Part shown: positions 54,027 through 62,422 of the stretch, in pieces | Numbering within the stretch: the first letter of the stretch is position 1 | Layout of the letters: the number at the start of each line of letters is the position of its first letter | Assembly: GCF_000014045.1 (NCBI RefSeq) | Contig: NC_008209.1 | Span: forward strand, 3,805,001-3,869,000 | Direction of reading: 5' to 3' | Origin: Roseobacter denitrificans OCh 114 | GTDB taxonomy: Bacteria; Pseudomonadota; Alphaproteobacteria; Rhodobacterales; Rhodobacteraceae | DNA: 64,000 nt | Program-made: the position numbers and the translations under genes | The notes under the pieces: model-generated | Told to the model about the DNA's origin: nothing | Seen by the model: the letters and a program-made list of their open reading frames with translations, nothing else | The model's database searches: none

Positions 54027-55187
54027 GTGATACAAGCCCTGCACCTCCTTCGCCCTGTCGCCACCCTGGCTTTGCTGGCCTTTTTGATCGGCTGCGCGCC
54101 TTTGACAGACACCCGCGGCACAGGGGAGACAAATGTGGTCGGGCCGCGCAAGGTCATTGCGCTGGTTCCGGATGCGCAGGCGCGCGATGCGATGCGCGTG
54201 GCCGGGGCTGCGGGAGGATATCAACTGCTGGATGAAACCGATCTGGCCGGGCTTGATCTGACCATGCTGACTTTCCGGATGCCCGACGGCATCACCGGAC
54301 CCGAAGCCATCGCGGCGCTCGAAGCGGACGTGCCGACATCGACCGTGGGCATCAACCACGCCTATAGGCTGCAGCAATCGACGAGTCCCGTGCAGACCCT
54401 CGACTATGCCAATGCGATGATGCGGTGGCATGCGGATGGATGTCGCGCGCAGGTGCCAATGGGTGTGATTGACACGGGCATCGACACCGCCAGCCCTGCC
54501 CTGAACAGCGCACGCATCATCACACGCGCGTTCTTTGAGGGCCCGGCTGCACCGGCTGCACATGGCACGGATGTCGCCTCGGTTCTGGCCAGCCCCAGCC
54601 GCCTGCAAGGGGTCACGATTTACGGCGCGAATGTCTTCGGGCAGCAGGACGCCCTCGGGCTGAAGGCGGGTGCGGACGCCTTGGTGCGTGCGCTTGACTG
54701 GCTGGCGGCGGAAGACGTGCGTTTTGTCAATCTGGCCCTCGCCGGGCCTTACAACAAGCTGCTCGACCTTGCTGTGGAACGCTCGGTTGCGCGGGGTCTG
54801 ATCCTTGTCGCCGCTGTTGGCAATGAAGGGCCAAACGTTGATCCGCTCTACCCCGCCGGATTTGACGGGGTGATTGCGGTGACCGCCGTGGATGCCGACG
54901 GGCGCATCTATCGCAACGCAGTGCGTGGCCCGCATGTGGACATCGCCGCGCCCGGTGTCGACGTCCTCGTGCCATCCGGTGACAGCGTTCGGTTCGTGAC
55001 AGGCACGTCGATCGCGACCCCGCTGGTCACGGCCCGACTGGCCGCTGATCCGACACTTGCCAGCGCACGCAGCGTTTCCGACGTGCGCAAGCGACTGGCC
55101 GCAACCAGTGCGGAACTTGGACCAAGCGGACGCGACCCGGTCTATGGCTATGGGCTCGCGCTTGCCGAAGACGTCTGCGGCGGCTGA
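54027..55187 (+). CDS. Lipoprotein subtilisin-like (S8) serine protease
   Basis: The 386-residue protein has a lipoprotein signal with Cys23 (LAFLIGC) and therefore acts tethered in the envelope. Residues 24-115 resemble an S8 propeptide-type domain (GGYQLLDETDLAGLDLTMLT, then IAALEADVPTSTVGINHAYR). The catalytic triad is Asp149 (MGVIDTGID), His179 (AAHGTDVAS) and Ser328 (TGTSIATP), with the oxyanion Asn266 (AAVGNEGP). It is a complete subtilase of normal fold, relatively compact. It is controlled by an ECF-type promoter and divergent from the anti-sigma gene, so it may process the anti-sigma factor or an RTX-related surface substrate (inference). Confidence 0.92.
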   Translation: MIQALHLLRPVATLALLAFLIGCAPLTDTRGTGETNVVGPRKVIALVPDAQARDAMRVAGAAGGYQLLDETDLAGLDLTMLTFRMPDGITGPEAIAALEADVPTSTVGINHAYRLQQSTSPVQTLDYANAMMRWHADGCRAQVPMGVIDTGIDTASPALNSARIITRAFFEGPAAPAAHGTDVASVLASPSRLQGVTIYGANVFGQQDALGLKAGADALVRALDWLAAEDVRFVNLALAGPYNKLLDLAVERSVARGLILVAAVGNEGPNVDPLYPAGFDGVIAVTAVDADGRIYRNAVRGPHVDIAAPGVDVLVPSGDSVRFVTGTSIATPLVTARLAADPTLASARSVSDVRKRLAATSAELGPSGRDPVYGYGLALAEDVCGG

Positions 55188-55197
55188 TCGCGGGCGC

Positions 55198-56232
55198 TTA
55201 CATACACGCCGCCAGCGCCGTGGCGAGGTTCCCGATGAGCAGGGGATAAAGCGCCGGACCGGGTTCAAGGTCCGAACCAAGCGGGTCAAGGATACCCGTC
55301 TGCGCCTCAGTGCCATCCAGCACCGTCGCCACAAGGCCGGGATTGAATTGTGGCTCTGTCAGAACGCAACTGACGGCCTGATCCGCGATCCGGCCCTGAA
55401 TTTCCGCAATCCGCGCAGGGCTTGGATCAGAGGCGTCACTGAGTGAAATCGCGCCTGCGGCCGGGAAATCGAAATCCACTTCAAAATACTGGTAGGCGTC
55501 GTGAAACACGATGAATTCACCGCCGCGTACTGGCGCAAGCGTGGCATTCACGGTGTCAATCAACGTTTCAATCTCTGCCCGGCCCTCGGCCGCATTTGCG
55601 AAATAGAGGCTGGCGTTCTCCGGGTCCGCCGCCGACAGTTGAGCAGCGATCACGTTCAGCCAATTGCTTGCATTTCGCGGCGACAGCCACGCATGCGGAT
55701 CATGTGCCCCATGCGCATGATCACCATGCGCGTGGTCGTCGTGGTCGTCGTGGGCATGCTCGTCGTGGGCGTGGTCATCATGGGCGTGGTCATCGTGGGC
55801 ATGCTCTTCATGATCGTGATCGGCATGCTGCTTATCCCCGTGATCATCGTGATCTGAATGATCATGCGCTTCAAACAGCGCGTTCTCGCGGAGGTCCAGT
55901 TTGATTGTTTCCGGCGCATCAAGCAGCGCGCTCACCACAGCATTGGCGGCAAGGGTTTCCAGCGTATCGCCAAGCCAGGGCGTCAGGTCAGGACCGATCC
56001 AGAACACAAGGTCGGCATTCTGCAATGCCGCCGCTTCGGAAGGGCGCAGGCTGTATTCATGCGGACTGGCCCCTGGCTGTACGATGAGGTCGGGCGCGCC
56101 GACCCCCTCCATCACCCGCGCGACGAGCGCGTGAACCGGCGCAATATCAGCAGCAACCTTAGGCGCATCGGCAAAGGCGGGTGCGCCTGTCAGCGCGACT
56201 GTCAGGGAAAGGGCGAGACGCATTCTGGACAT
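55198..56232 (-). CDS. znuA: Zinc ABC transporter substrate-binding protein
   Basis: The protein (344 residues from ATG 56230-56232; ATGs at 56223 and 56244 also fit) has a signal peptide (RLALSLTVALTGAPAFADAP). It is a cluster A-I metal-binding protein with the zinc ligand area IVQPGASPHEYSLRPSEA, GAHDPHAWLSPRNASNWLNV and FIVFHDAYQYFEVDFDFPAA. A very histidine- and aspartate-rich loop (about residues 126-175, many HDDHAHD units) is typical of ZnuA zinc acquisition. It is divergent from zur with Zur-box-like sequences between them. Confidence 0.94.
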   Translation of the reverse strand: MSRMRLALSLTVALTGAPAFADAPKVAADIAPVHALVARVMEGVGAPDLIVQPGASPHEYSLRPSEAAALQNADLVFWIGPDLTPWLGDTLETLAANAVVSALLDAPETIKLDLRENALFEAHDHSDHDDHGDKQHADHDHEEHAHDDHAHDDHAHDEHAHDDHDDHAHGDHAHGAHDPHAWLSPRNASNWLNVIAAQLSAADPENASLYFANAAEGRAEIETLIDTVNATLAPVRGGEFIVFHDAYQYFEVDFDFPAAGAISLSDASDPSPARIAEIQGRIADQAVSCVLTEPQFNPGLVATVLDGTEAQTGILDPLGSDLEPGPALYPLLIGNLATALAACM

Positions 56233-56242
56233 TCGAAATACC

Positions 56243-56293
56243 ATGTGATTATATAACATTACGGCCGAGATAAGCGAAATGTAATAACATGAC
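56243..56293. promoter_or_regulatory. Candidate Zur boxes between znuA and zur
   Basis: Two AT-rich dyads lie in the divergent gap: GTGATTATATAACATTA-type at 56243-56261 and GAAATGTAATAACATGAC at 56276-56293. Both resemble the alphaproteobacterial Zur consensus (TGTTATA-type half sites). Zinc-loaded Zur would repress znuA and zur-znuCB. Confidence 0.65.
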
Positions 56294-56804
56294 AAGTGAT
56301 TCGACGGAGAACGGCACGAACAGCGGCCCGCTCGGCTTTGCGCTGCATGATCATGACGCATGCGTCAGTGACACGCTGGCCGCCGCCGAGGCACGCTGCG
56401 CGGCGGATGGTCTGCGTTTCACGCCTGTGCGCCGCAAGGTGCTTGAGATCCTGCTGCAGGAGCATCGCGCGCTCGGTGCCTATGCGATCCTTGACCGACT
56501 GCGCGAAGACGGGTTCGGATCACAGCCGCCTGTCGCCTACCGCGCCCTGGATTTTCTGGTGATGAACGGTCTGGCGCATAAGATCGAGCAACTGAATGCC
56601 TTCATCGCATGCGTCCACCCCAGCGAAGCGCATACCCCTGCCTTCATGATCTGCCGTCTGTGTGACGCTGTGGCCGAAACGCAGTCCTCGCCTGCGAAAG
56701 GGGCATTGGGGGACGCCGCGCGCGCCACCGGCTTTCGGATCGAACGCACCGTCGTCGAAGCGGAGGGCATCTGCCCGGCCTGCGCGGAAAAGGAAGACGC
56801 ATGA
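56289..56804 (+). CDS. zur: Zinc uptake regulator (Fur family)
   Basis: The 171-residue Fur-family protein has the winged helix around residues 45-100 (LRFTPVRRKVLEILLQEHRA, PVAYRALDFLVMNGLAHKIE) and structural zinc CxxC pairs at 122-125 (CRLC) and 162-165 (CPAC). CVHPSEAHTPAFM supplies further zinc ligands. It is four bases overlapped with znuC, so the regulator and transporter ATPase are in one operon. Confidence 0.93.
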   Translation: MTSDSTENGTNSGPLGFALHDHDACVSDTLAAAEARCAADGLRFTPVRRKVLEILLQEHRALGAYAILDRLREDGFGSQPPVAYRALDFLVMNGLAHKIEQLNAFIACVHPSEAHTPAFMICRLCDAVAETQSSPAKGALGDAARATGFRIERTVVEAEGICPACAEKEDA

Positions 56805-57568
56805 GCCTTGTTGACGTTGACGGGCTCAGCCTCCGCTATGGGGCCAGAACAGTCCTGTCGCGCGTTTCCCTGAGCATCGCACCGGGTGAAATCGTCACGA
56901 TCGTCGGGCCAAACGGATCGGGCAAAACCAGCCTGCTGCGCGCGATCATCGGGGCGGTGAAACCGTTTCAGGGGCGCGTCACAAGGGGGGCCGGCGTCAC
57001 GCTGGGCTATGTCCCGCAAAAACTGCACATCGACGAAACGCTGCCTATGACGGTGGCGCGGTTTCTCAGGCTTCCCGGAGGCGCATCCGAGGCAGAAATT
57101 GATCAGGCACTGGCGCAGGCCGGGGTGCGGGATTTGTCCGGATCACAATTGGCGCAGCTTTCGGGGGGGCAGTTTCAACGGGTCATGCTGGCGCGCGCGC
57201 TGATCGGAAAACCTGATCTGCTGCTTCTGGACGAGGCCACGCAGGGGCTGGATCAGCGCGGCTCGGCCTCCTTTTACCAGCAGATCGAACAGGTACGCCG
57301 CGACACCGGATGCGCCGTTTTGATGATCAGCCACGAATTGCACGTGGTGATGAGCGCCTCTGACCGGGTCATCTGCCTCAATGGGCACGTCTGCTGCGAG
57401 GGGACACCGGCAGTTGTCGCCTCCGCGCCGGAGTATCGCGCCCTGTTCGGAACAGGCACCGGCGGCGCATTGGCGCTCTACCGGCATGAACACGATCACG
57501 AACATGACCACCACGACGGCTGCGCACACGGGCAGGCCACCGAAGATCGAACAGAGGCCGCTGAATAA
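56801..57568 (+). CDS. znuC: Zinc ABC transporter ATP-binding protein
   Basis: The 255-residue ATPase has Walker A GPNGSGKTSLLRAIIGAV, signature LSGGQFQRVMLARALIGKPD, and Walker B LLLLDEATQGLDQRGSASFY. The C-terminal tail contains YRHEHDHEHDHHDGCAHGQ, a histidine-rich stretch that may bind zinc. Its start overlaps zur and its end overlaps znuB by one base. Confidence 0.95.
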   Translation: MSLVDVDGLSLRYGARTVLSRVSLSIAPGEIVTIVGPNGSGKTSLLRAIIGAVKPFQGRVTRGAGVTLGYVPQKLHIDETLPMTVARFLRLPGGASEAEIDQALAQAGVRDLSGSQLAQLSGGQFQRVMLARALIGKPDLLLLDEATQGLDQRGSASFYQQIEQVRRDTGCAVLMISHELHVVMSASDRVICLNGHVCCEGTPAVVASAPEYRALFGTGTGGALALYRHEHDHEHDHHDGCAHGQATEDRTEAAE

Positions 57569-58362
57569 TGCTCGATGATTTCATGGTGCGCGCCGCTTTG
57601 GCCGGGATCGGCGTGGCCGTTGCCGCAGCCCCTCTTGGGTGTTTTGTCGTCTGGCGGCGTATGGCGTATTTTGGCGATGCCACCGCGCATGCGGCCATCC
57701 TCGGCGTTGCCTTGTCGCTTGCTTTCTCGATGTCGATCTTTATCGGCACCATGGTCGTGGCGTTGCTGATGGCCCTGACGGTCAGCGTGCTGTCAGGCCG
57801 CGGCTATGCAATGGATACGCTGCTGGGTGTTCTGGCGCATTCCGCGCTGGCCTTCGGGCTGGTTGCCGTGTCGTTTTTGTCCGGTGTGCGGATCGACCTG
57901 ATGGCCTATCTCTTTGGCGATATCCTCGCCGTCTCGCGCGGTGATCTCGCGGTGATCTGGGGCGGTGCAGCGCTGGTTGTGCTGCTGATTGGCTGGCGCT
58001 GGTCGGCGTTGCTTACATCCACGCTGAACGAGGATCTCGCCCACGCAAGCGGGCTTGACCCCAAACGCGAACAACTGGTGCTGACGCTGGCCTTGGCCAT
58101 TACCGTCGCGGTTGCGATCAAGGTCGTCGGGGTTTTGCTGATCGCGGCCATGCTGATCATCCCGGCGGCTGCCGCCCGGCCCCTGTCGCGCACCCCCGAA
58201 GGCATGGCCCTTGCCGCAGGTGCGATCGGGACGCTTTCAGCAATCGTGGGACTGCGCGCTGCCTATGTCCTTGATACGCCCGCGGGTCCATCAATTGTCT
58301 GCGTTGCCGCGCTGACGTTCCTCGCCACAAGTGTGATCAAAAGCGCCAGACCCGCAGCGTGA
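57568..58362 (+). CDS. znuB: Zinc ABC transporter permease
   Basis: The 264-residue inner-membrane protein of the ABC-3 family has about seven or eight hydrophobic segments. RMAYFGDATAHAAILGVALS near residue 30 and AMLIIPAAAARPLSRTPEGM near residue 205 are conserved family sequences. It forms the channel for zinc delivered by ZnuA. Confidence 0.94.
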   Translation: MLDDFMVRAALAGIGVAVAAAPLGCFVVWRRMAYFGDATAHAAILGVALSLAFSMSIFIGTMVVALLMALTVSVLSGRGYAMDTLLGVLAHSALAFGLVAVSFLSGVRIDLMAYLFGDILAVSRGDLAVIWGGAALVVLLIGWRWSALLTSTLNEDLAHASGLDPKREQLVLTLALAITVAVAIKVVGVLLIAAMLIIPAAAARPLSRTPEGMALAAGAIGTLSAIVGLRAAYVLDTPAGPSIVCVAALTFLATSVIKSARPAA

Positions 58363-58587
58363 CGCCCCGCTTCGATCTCATGGGGTCAGAGGTGTCGCCC
58401 TACAGCTTTTCCAGTTTATCGTGAGGCCTTGCGCGTCACTTCGCGTTCGACCAAAGGCAGAGGCCGCGAACGCGTGATCCAAGGGGACCGCGAAACGCTT
58501 TGCCAACCCCGAAGTGTCGGCGGTCGACAAAGGCGCAAGGGCTGGGATAGGGAACGGGGCCGACCCTCTTTGACACATGGACTGTTT

Positions 58588-59370
58588 GTGGACCTCCTTA
58601 TCAAGACACATCTGAGATACGCCGTCCCGCAACCAAGCGATCTGCTGTTGCAGATCGAGGTGCTGTCAGACGCGCAGCAAACCTGCCGCCACACGCGCCT
58701 GCACCTGAACAAGGACCTGCCGCAACGCGAGATACCCGGCGCTGACACCGCCGGCCCACGCCGTTGGGTACAGTGTGACGCGCTGTTTGACTGCCGCTAT
58801 GAAACGCAGGTGCGCATCATGCGACACGAGGCCCCCATCGAAACCCTGCCCGAAACGCCACGCCTTGCAATCCCCGGAGATGTCATTCCGTATATGATGC
58901 CCTCGCGCTATTGCCAGTCGGACCTGTTTCTGGATTTCGTCGCGACCCGGTTTGCGGATTTGACCGGCGGTGCATTGGTCAACGCGCTCAGCACATGGGT
59001 CAGCACGCATTTCACCTATGACAATAGCGTCAGCCATTCAGGAACTACCGCCACAGACAGCTTCGCCAGCCTCTCCGGCGTTTGCCGTGATTATGCCCAT
59101 GTGCTGATCGCTCTGGCGCGCGCGGGCGGCATTCCCGCAAGGTTTGTCAGCGCATATGCACCGGACGTCAGGCCGCAGGACTTTCACGCCCTCGTTGAGG
59201 TCCACCTCGCTGGCGACTGGCATATCGTTGACCCCACGGGCATGGCACGCCCGTCAGAGGTTGCGAAAATCTGCGTGGGGCGCGATGCAGGGGATGCGTC
59301 ATTTCTCACATCTTACGGGGCAATCGACCTCATCGAGCAATCGGTCGATGTGGTTCGTCTACCCACTTAA
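58588..59370 (+). CDS. Transglutaminase-like cysteine protease-family protein
   Basis: With the GTG start at 58588 the protein has 260 residues; upstream in-frame codons back to 58429 look noncoding. The transglutaminase-like triad is visible: Cys166 (SGVCRDYAH), His200 (DFHALVEV) and Asp215 (VDPTG). The N-terminal IKTHLRYAVPQPSDLLLQIE is the typical beta-sandwich of this family. It is 119 bases upstream of the Anbu gene on the same strand. In other genomes Anbu is found with a transglutaminase, an alpha-E protein and an ATP-grasp protein. Function is unproven. Confidence 0.87.
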   Translation: MDLLIKTHLRYAVPQPSDLLLQIEVLSDAQQTCRHTRLHLNKDLPQREIPGADTAGPRRWVQCDALFDCRYETQVRIMRHEAPIETLPETPRLAIPGDVIPYMMPSRYCQSDLFLDFVATRFADLTGGALVNALSTWVSTHFTYDNSVSHSGTTATDSFASLSGVCRDYAHVLIALARAGGIPARFVSAYAPDVRPQDFHALVEVHLAGDWHIVDPTGMARPSEVAKICVGRDAGDASFLTSYGAIDLIEQSVDVVRLPT

Positions 59371-59489
59371 CACAGATTTCCCCCTTGGATTCACGGAATA
59401 CAAAGGAATTAAAGATTGTATCCGCCTGGTTTCAGCACTAACTAGAAACGTCGGATGATCGGGTGTGTTGCCCCTGTTTTGGATCTTAA

Positions 59490-60224
59490 ATGACCTACTG
59501 TGTCGGCCTGCGCTTGCGCCGTGGCCTCGTTTTCATGTCGGATACCCGCACCAACGCAGGTGTGGACAATTTTTCGACCACCAAAAAGATGTTTACCTGG
59601 GAAGTGCCGGGGGAGCGCGTGATCACTCTGATGACCGCCGGTAATCTTGCGACGACGCAGGCGCTGATCAGTTTGCTGGAAGAAAGGTCAAAAACACCAT
59701 CCGAACGCAGCCCGTCAATCCTTGAACGGCCCACCATGTTCGAGGTTGCGCGTCTGGTTGGTGCGACACTGAAGGAAGTGATCGCAGACACCGCCGGGAC
59801 AGGTCAGGTCGCGTCGTCTCAGTTCAAAGCCTCGGTGATCGTCGGCGGTCAGGTCAAAGGCGGCCTGCCGACGCTGTTTTTGATATACCCTGAGGGGAAT
59901 TTCATCGAAGTGACCGAGGATTCGCCCTTTTTCCAGATCGGCGAGGCAAAATACGGCAAGCCCATCCTCGTGCGCGCCTATGATCCCGACCTGAGTTTCG
60001 AAGATACGATCCGGCTTTTGATGGTTTCATTCGATTCGACCATCAAGGCGAACCTGTCGGTCGGACTGCCGCTAGACCTGCAAGTCTATGCAAACGACAG
60101 CTTCGCGATCAAGGAACAGTCCCGGGTTGAAGCGGATGACGCTTATTTTCAGTCAATATCTGAGCGCTGGGGCGACGCGTTGCGCAAGGCTTTGTCGGAT
60201 TTGCCGCCCTATAAAAGCCTTTGA
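59490..60224 (+). CDS. Anbu (proteasome-like N-terminal nucleophile) peptidase
   Basis: The 244-residue protein has the Ntn-hydrolase start MTYCVGLRLRRGLVFMSDTR. After Met removal, Thr2 is the expected nucleophile, with Asp18 and Lys32-Lys33 (STTKKMF) as the other active-site positions. The size and C-terminal half match Anbu, the ancestral beta-subunit homologue that assembles into open rings. It is downstream of the transglutaminase gene. The alpha-E and ATP-grasp partners common elsewhere are not present on either side. Confidence 0.9.
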   Translation: MTYCVGLRLRRGLVFMSDTRTNAGVDNFSTTKKMFTWEVPGERVITLMTAGNLATTQALISLLEERSKTPSERSPSILERPTMFEVARLVGATLKEVIADTAGTGQVASSQFKASVIVGGQVKGGLPTLFLIYPEGNFIEVTEDSPFFQIGEAKYGKPILVRAYDPDLSFEDTIRLLMVSFDSTIKANLSVGLPLDLQVYANDSFAIKEQSRVEADDAYFQSISERWGDALRKALSDLPPYKSL

Positions 60225-60308
60225 GGGCGTTGGATATGGGTTGCCCGTCCGCTGGATGGCTGAGCCAATCCGCCGTGATACCGGGACGTATCAGCAATGT
60301 CGAAGACT

Positions 60309-60384
60309 TGGCAGGGGCTGAGGGACTCGAACCCACGACCCTCGGTTTTGGAGACCGATGCTCTACCAACTGAGCTAAACCCCT
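60309..60384 (-). tRNA. tRNA-Trp (anticodon CCA)
   Basis: The minus strand folds as a normal cloverleaf: acceptor stem AGGGGUU with AGCCCCU (one U-G pair), D arm GCUCAGUUGGUAGAGC, anticodon loop UCUCCAAAA giving anticodon CCA, and T arm GGGUUCGAGUCCC. The encoded end GCCA is present, for 76 bases in total. It lies 66 bases downstream of the nuclease gene end and is convergent with the Anbu gene. Confidence 0.97.
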
Positions 60385-60450
60385 ATGCCGTTTATCGCAT
60401 TAGTCGCAAACGCAGGAGTTTTCAAGAAGATTTGGCTGCGAGCGCACCGA

Positions 60451-60942
60451 TTATCGAGTATCTAAAACCAAACACCACGGGACATCGCTCATATCCGGCG
60501 TCCACTCCACTGCCAGACCGCGGTCGAGCAACTCATTTTTCAAAAAGAGCCACCGATCTGTGCGCCGGCGCCGCACATCTGCAACGAAACGGCCCGCAAA
60601 CGGATCAGGTTCAATATCTTCCAATTTGATCGGCGTTCCCGCTGGATAGAGTTTTTCCACCTGTGCTTTGGCTTCGGCACCCCACTCCAGCATCTCCTCT
60701 TCTCTTTCCGGGCAAGAACCGCGCCGCGTTTCAGGCGCATCTATCCCTCGAACCCGAATCGAGTATGTGCCTGTAAGGCCCGGCCAAAGATCGACAACGA
60801 CTTCTAGCGTATCACCGTCTATAACCCGTACAATCGTGGCTGCGTATTCTGCGAATTGCACTGAATTATCTGACTGTTCGCTCGCATGGGCAGCGCTGCA
60901 AATCAATGCTGCAGTAGTCATAAACATCTTTAACATCAGCAT
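60451..60942 (-). CDS. Secreted thermonuclease-family (SNase) protein
   Basis: Starting at ATG 60940-60942 the protein has 163 residues and a signal peptide (MLMLKMFMTTAALICSAAHA). The SNase active-site pattern is visible: VRVIDGDTLEVVVDLWPG with RVRGIDAPETRRG (Arg and Glu) and FAGRFVADVRRRR (the second Arg). It is an exported nuclease, possibly for DNA scavenging. It lies between tuf and tRNA-Trp. The start upstream at 61026 is not supported. Confidence 0.87.
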   Translation of the reverse strand: MLMLKMFMTTAALICSAAHASEQSDNSVQFAEYAATIVRVIDGDTLEVVVDLWPGLTGTYSIRVRGIDAPETRRGSCPEREEEMLEWGAEAKAQVEKLYPAGTPIKLEDIEPDPFAGRFVADVRRRRTDRWLFLKNELLDRGLAVEWTPDMSDVPWCLVLDTR

Positions 60943-61061
60943 GTCCCTTACGGATAACCGACCGTTGCAACGCCGATCCCGGCCAGCCGGCGGCGCATTT
61001 GGCCGGACTTGCGCTCTAGTAGGCAAATAACTTCGCGCGGAATGGCCTTATTATCAAGTGC

Positions 61062-61094
61062 AAAAGGCCGCAGCGTTCGCTGCGGCCTTTTTTC
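61062..61094. terminator. Strong terminator downstream of tuf
   Basis: AAAAGGCCGCAGCG and CGCTGCGGCCTTTT form a 14-base stem with a two-base loop, flanked by A- and T-runs, so it can terminate both ways. It lies 76 bases past the tuf stop and ends the fusA-tuf transcript. Confidence 0.93.
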
Positions 61095-61169
61095 GTAGTG
61101 ATATCGGAGTGCGGCAGAGCTGCCGTTACTCCATAATCTTCGACACGCTTTTGAGGGCGCGTCTCGGGA

Positions 61170-62345
61170 TTACTCCGTAATCTTCGACACGACGCCGGCG
61201 CCGACGGTGCGGCCGCCTTCGCGGATCGCAAAGCGCAGGCCCTGCTCCATCGCGATCGGTGCGATCAGTTCAACGCCAAAGGACACGTTGTCGCCCGGCA
61301 TGACCATCTCGGTGCCTTCCGCCAGCTGAACCGTGCCCGTCACGTCCGTTGTGCGGAAGTAGAACTGCGGGCGGTAGTTCGCAAAGAACGGCGTGTGGCG
61401 GCCACCTTCGTCCTTGGTCAGGATATAGGCTTCGGCCTCGAACTTCGTGTGTGGCTTGACCGACCCCGGCTTGCACAGAACCTGGCCACGCTCAACCGCC
61501 TCACGGTCAATACCACGCAGCAGCGCGCCGATGTTGTCGCCCGCCTCACCGCGATCCAGCAGCTTGCGGAACATCTCAACACCCGTACATGTTGTGCTCT
61601 GGGTGTCCTTGATCCCCACGATCTCGATGTTGTCGCCCACGTTGATCACGCCACGCTCAACACGGCCCGTCACAACAGTACCACGACCGGAGATCGAGAA
61701 GACGTCCTCAACCGGCATCAGGAACGGCTGGTCAATCGCACGCTCAGGCGTCGGGATGAACTCATCCACAGCCGCCATCAGCTTCTTGATCGCCTCTTCA
61801 CCGATCTCGGGATCACGCCCTTCCATCGCCGCCAGCGCGGAGCCGGGGATCACGGGAATGTCGTCGCCGGGGTAGTCGTAGGAGGACAGCAGCTCGCGGA
61901 TTTCCATCTCGACCAGCTCAAGCAGTTCCTCGTCATCGACCTGATCGACCTTGTTCATGAAGACAACCATCGTCGGGATGCCAACCTGGCGACCCAGCAG
62001 GATGTGCTCGCGCGTCTGGGGCATCGGGCCGTCAGCCGCGTTCACAACCAGGATCGCGCCGTCCATCTGCGCCGCACCGGTGATCATGTTCTTGACGTAG
62101 TCCGCGTGACCGGGGCAATCCACATGCGCGTAGTGACGGTTTTCCGTCTCGTATTCCACATGCGCGGTCGAAATCGTGATCCCGCGCGCTTTCTCCTCAG
62201 GCGCGCCGTCAATCTGGTCATACGCCTGAAAATCACCGAAATACTTCGTAATCGCAGCCGTCAGCGTCGTCTTGCCGTGGTCAACGTGACCAATCGTGCC
62301 AATGTTAACATGCGGTTTATTACGTTCAAACTTTGCCTTTGCCAT
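61170..62345 (-). CDS. tuf: Translation elongation factor Tu
   Basis: The 391-residue GTPase carries aminoacyl-tRNA to the ribosome. GTPase motifs are GHVDHGKTT (P-loop, about residues 18-26), [11 protein letters not shown] (G3), NKVDQVDD (G4) and GSAL (G5). Domain 2 and 3 landmarks are [19 protein letters not shown] and [20 protein letters not shown]. Ribosome site AGGAGG precedes the start. It is 77 bases after fusA, the usual str-operon order. Between them is a perfect palindrome CGCCCCATATGGGGCG (62401-62416). Confidence 0.98.
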   Translation of the reverse strand: MAKAKFERNKPHVNIGTIGHVDHGKTTLTAAITKYFGDFQAYDQIDGAPEEKARGITISTAHVEYETENRHYAHVDCPGHADYVKNMITGAAQMDGAILVVNAADGPMPQTREHILLGRQVGIPTMVVFMNKVDQVDDEELLELVEMEIRELLSSYDYPGDDIPVIPGSALAAMEGRDPEIGEEAIKKLMAAVDEFIPTPERAIDQPFLMPVEDVFSISGRGTVVTGRVERGVINVGDNIEIVGIKDTQSTTCTGVEMFRKLLDRGEAGDNIGALLRGIDREAVERGQVLCKPGSVKPHTKFEAEAYILTKDEGGRHTPFFANYRPQFYFRTTDVTGTVQLAEGTEMVMPGDNVSFGVELIAPIAMEQGLRFAIREGGRTVGAGVVSKITE

Positions 62346-62400
62346 GATGGCCTCCTTAGATATTCATTTGGGTATCTATGCACCCGGTGTTGGGGATCGC

Positions 62401-62416
62401 CGCCCCATATGGGGCG
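62401..62416 (-). repeat. Palindrome between fusA and tuf
   Basis: CGCCCCATATGGGGCG is a perfect 16-bp palindrome six bases past the fusA stop; a second inverted repeat, TAGATA/TATCTA, is at 62357-62378 just before tuf. Both lie in the fusA-tuf gap (62346-62422) and could act in mRNA processing or partial termination. Confidence 0.5.
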
Positions 62417-62422
62417 ACTGAA

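Noticed and set aside
55700..55850. Tandem-repeat-like GTGGTC/ATGGGC stretch
   Set aside because: It encodes the histidine- and aspartate-rich loop of ZnuA in frame; the repetition is a codon effect and not an independent DNA element.
58363..58587. Possible remnant of the missing Anbu partners upstream of the transglutaminase gene
   Set aside because: Only 225 bases; no ATP-grasp or alpha-E motifs could be read in any frame.
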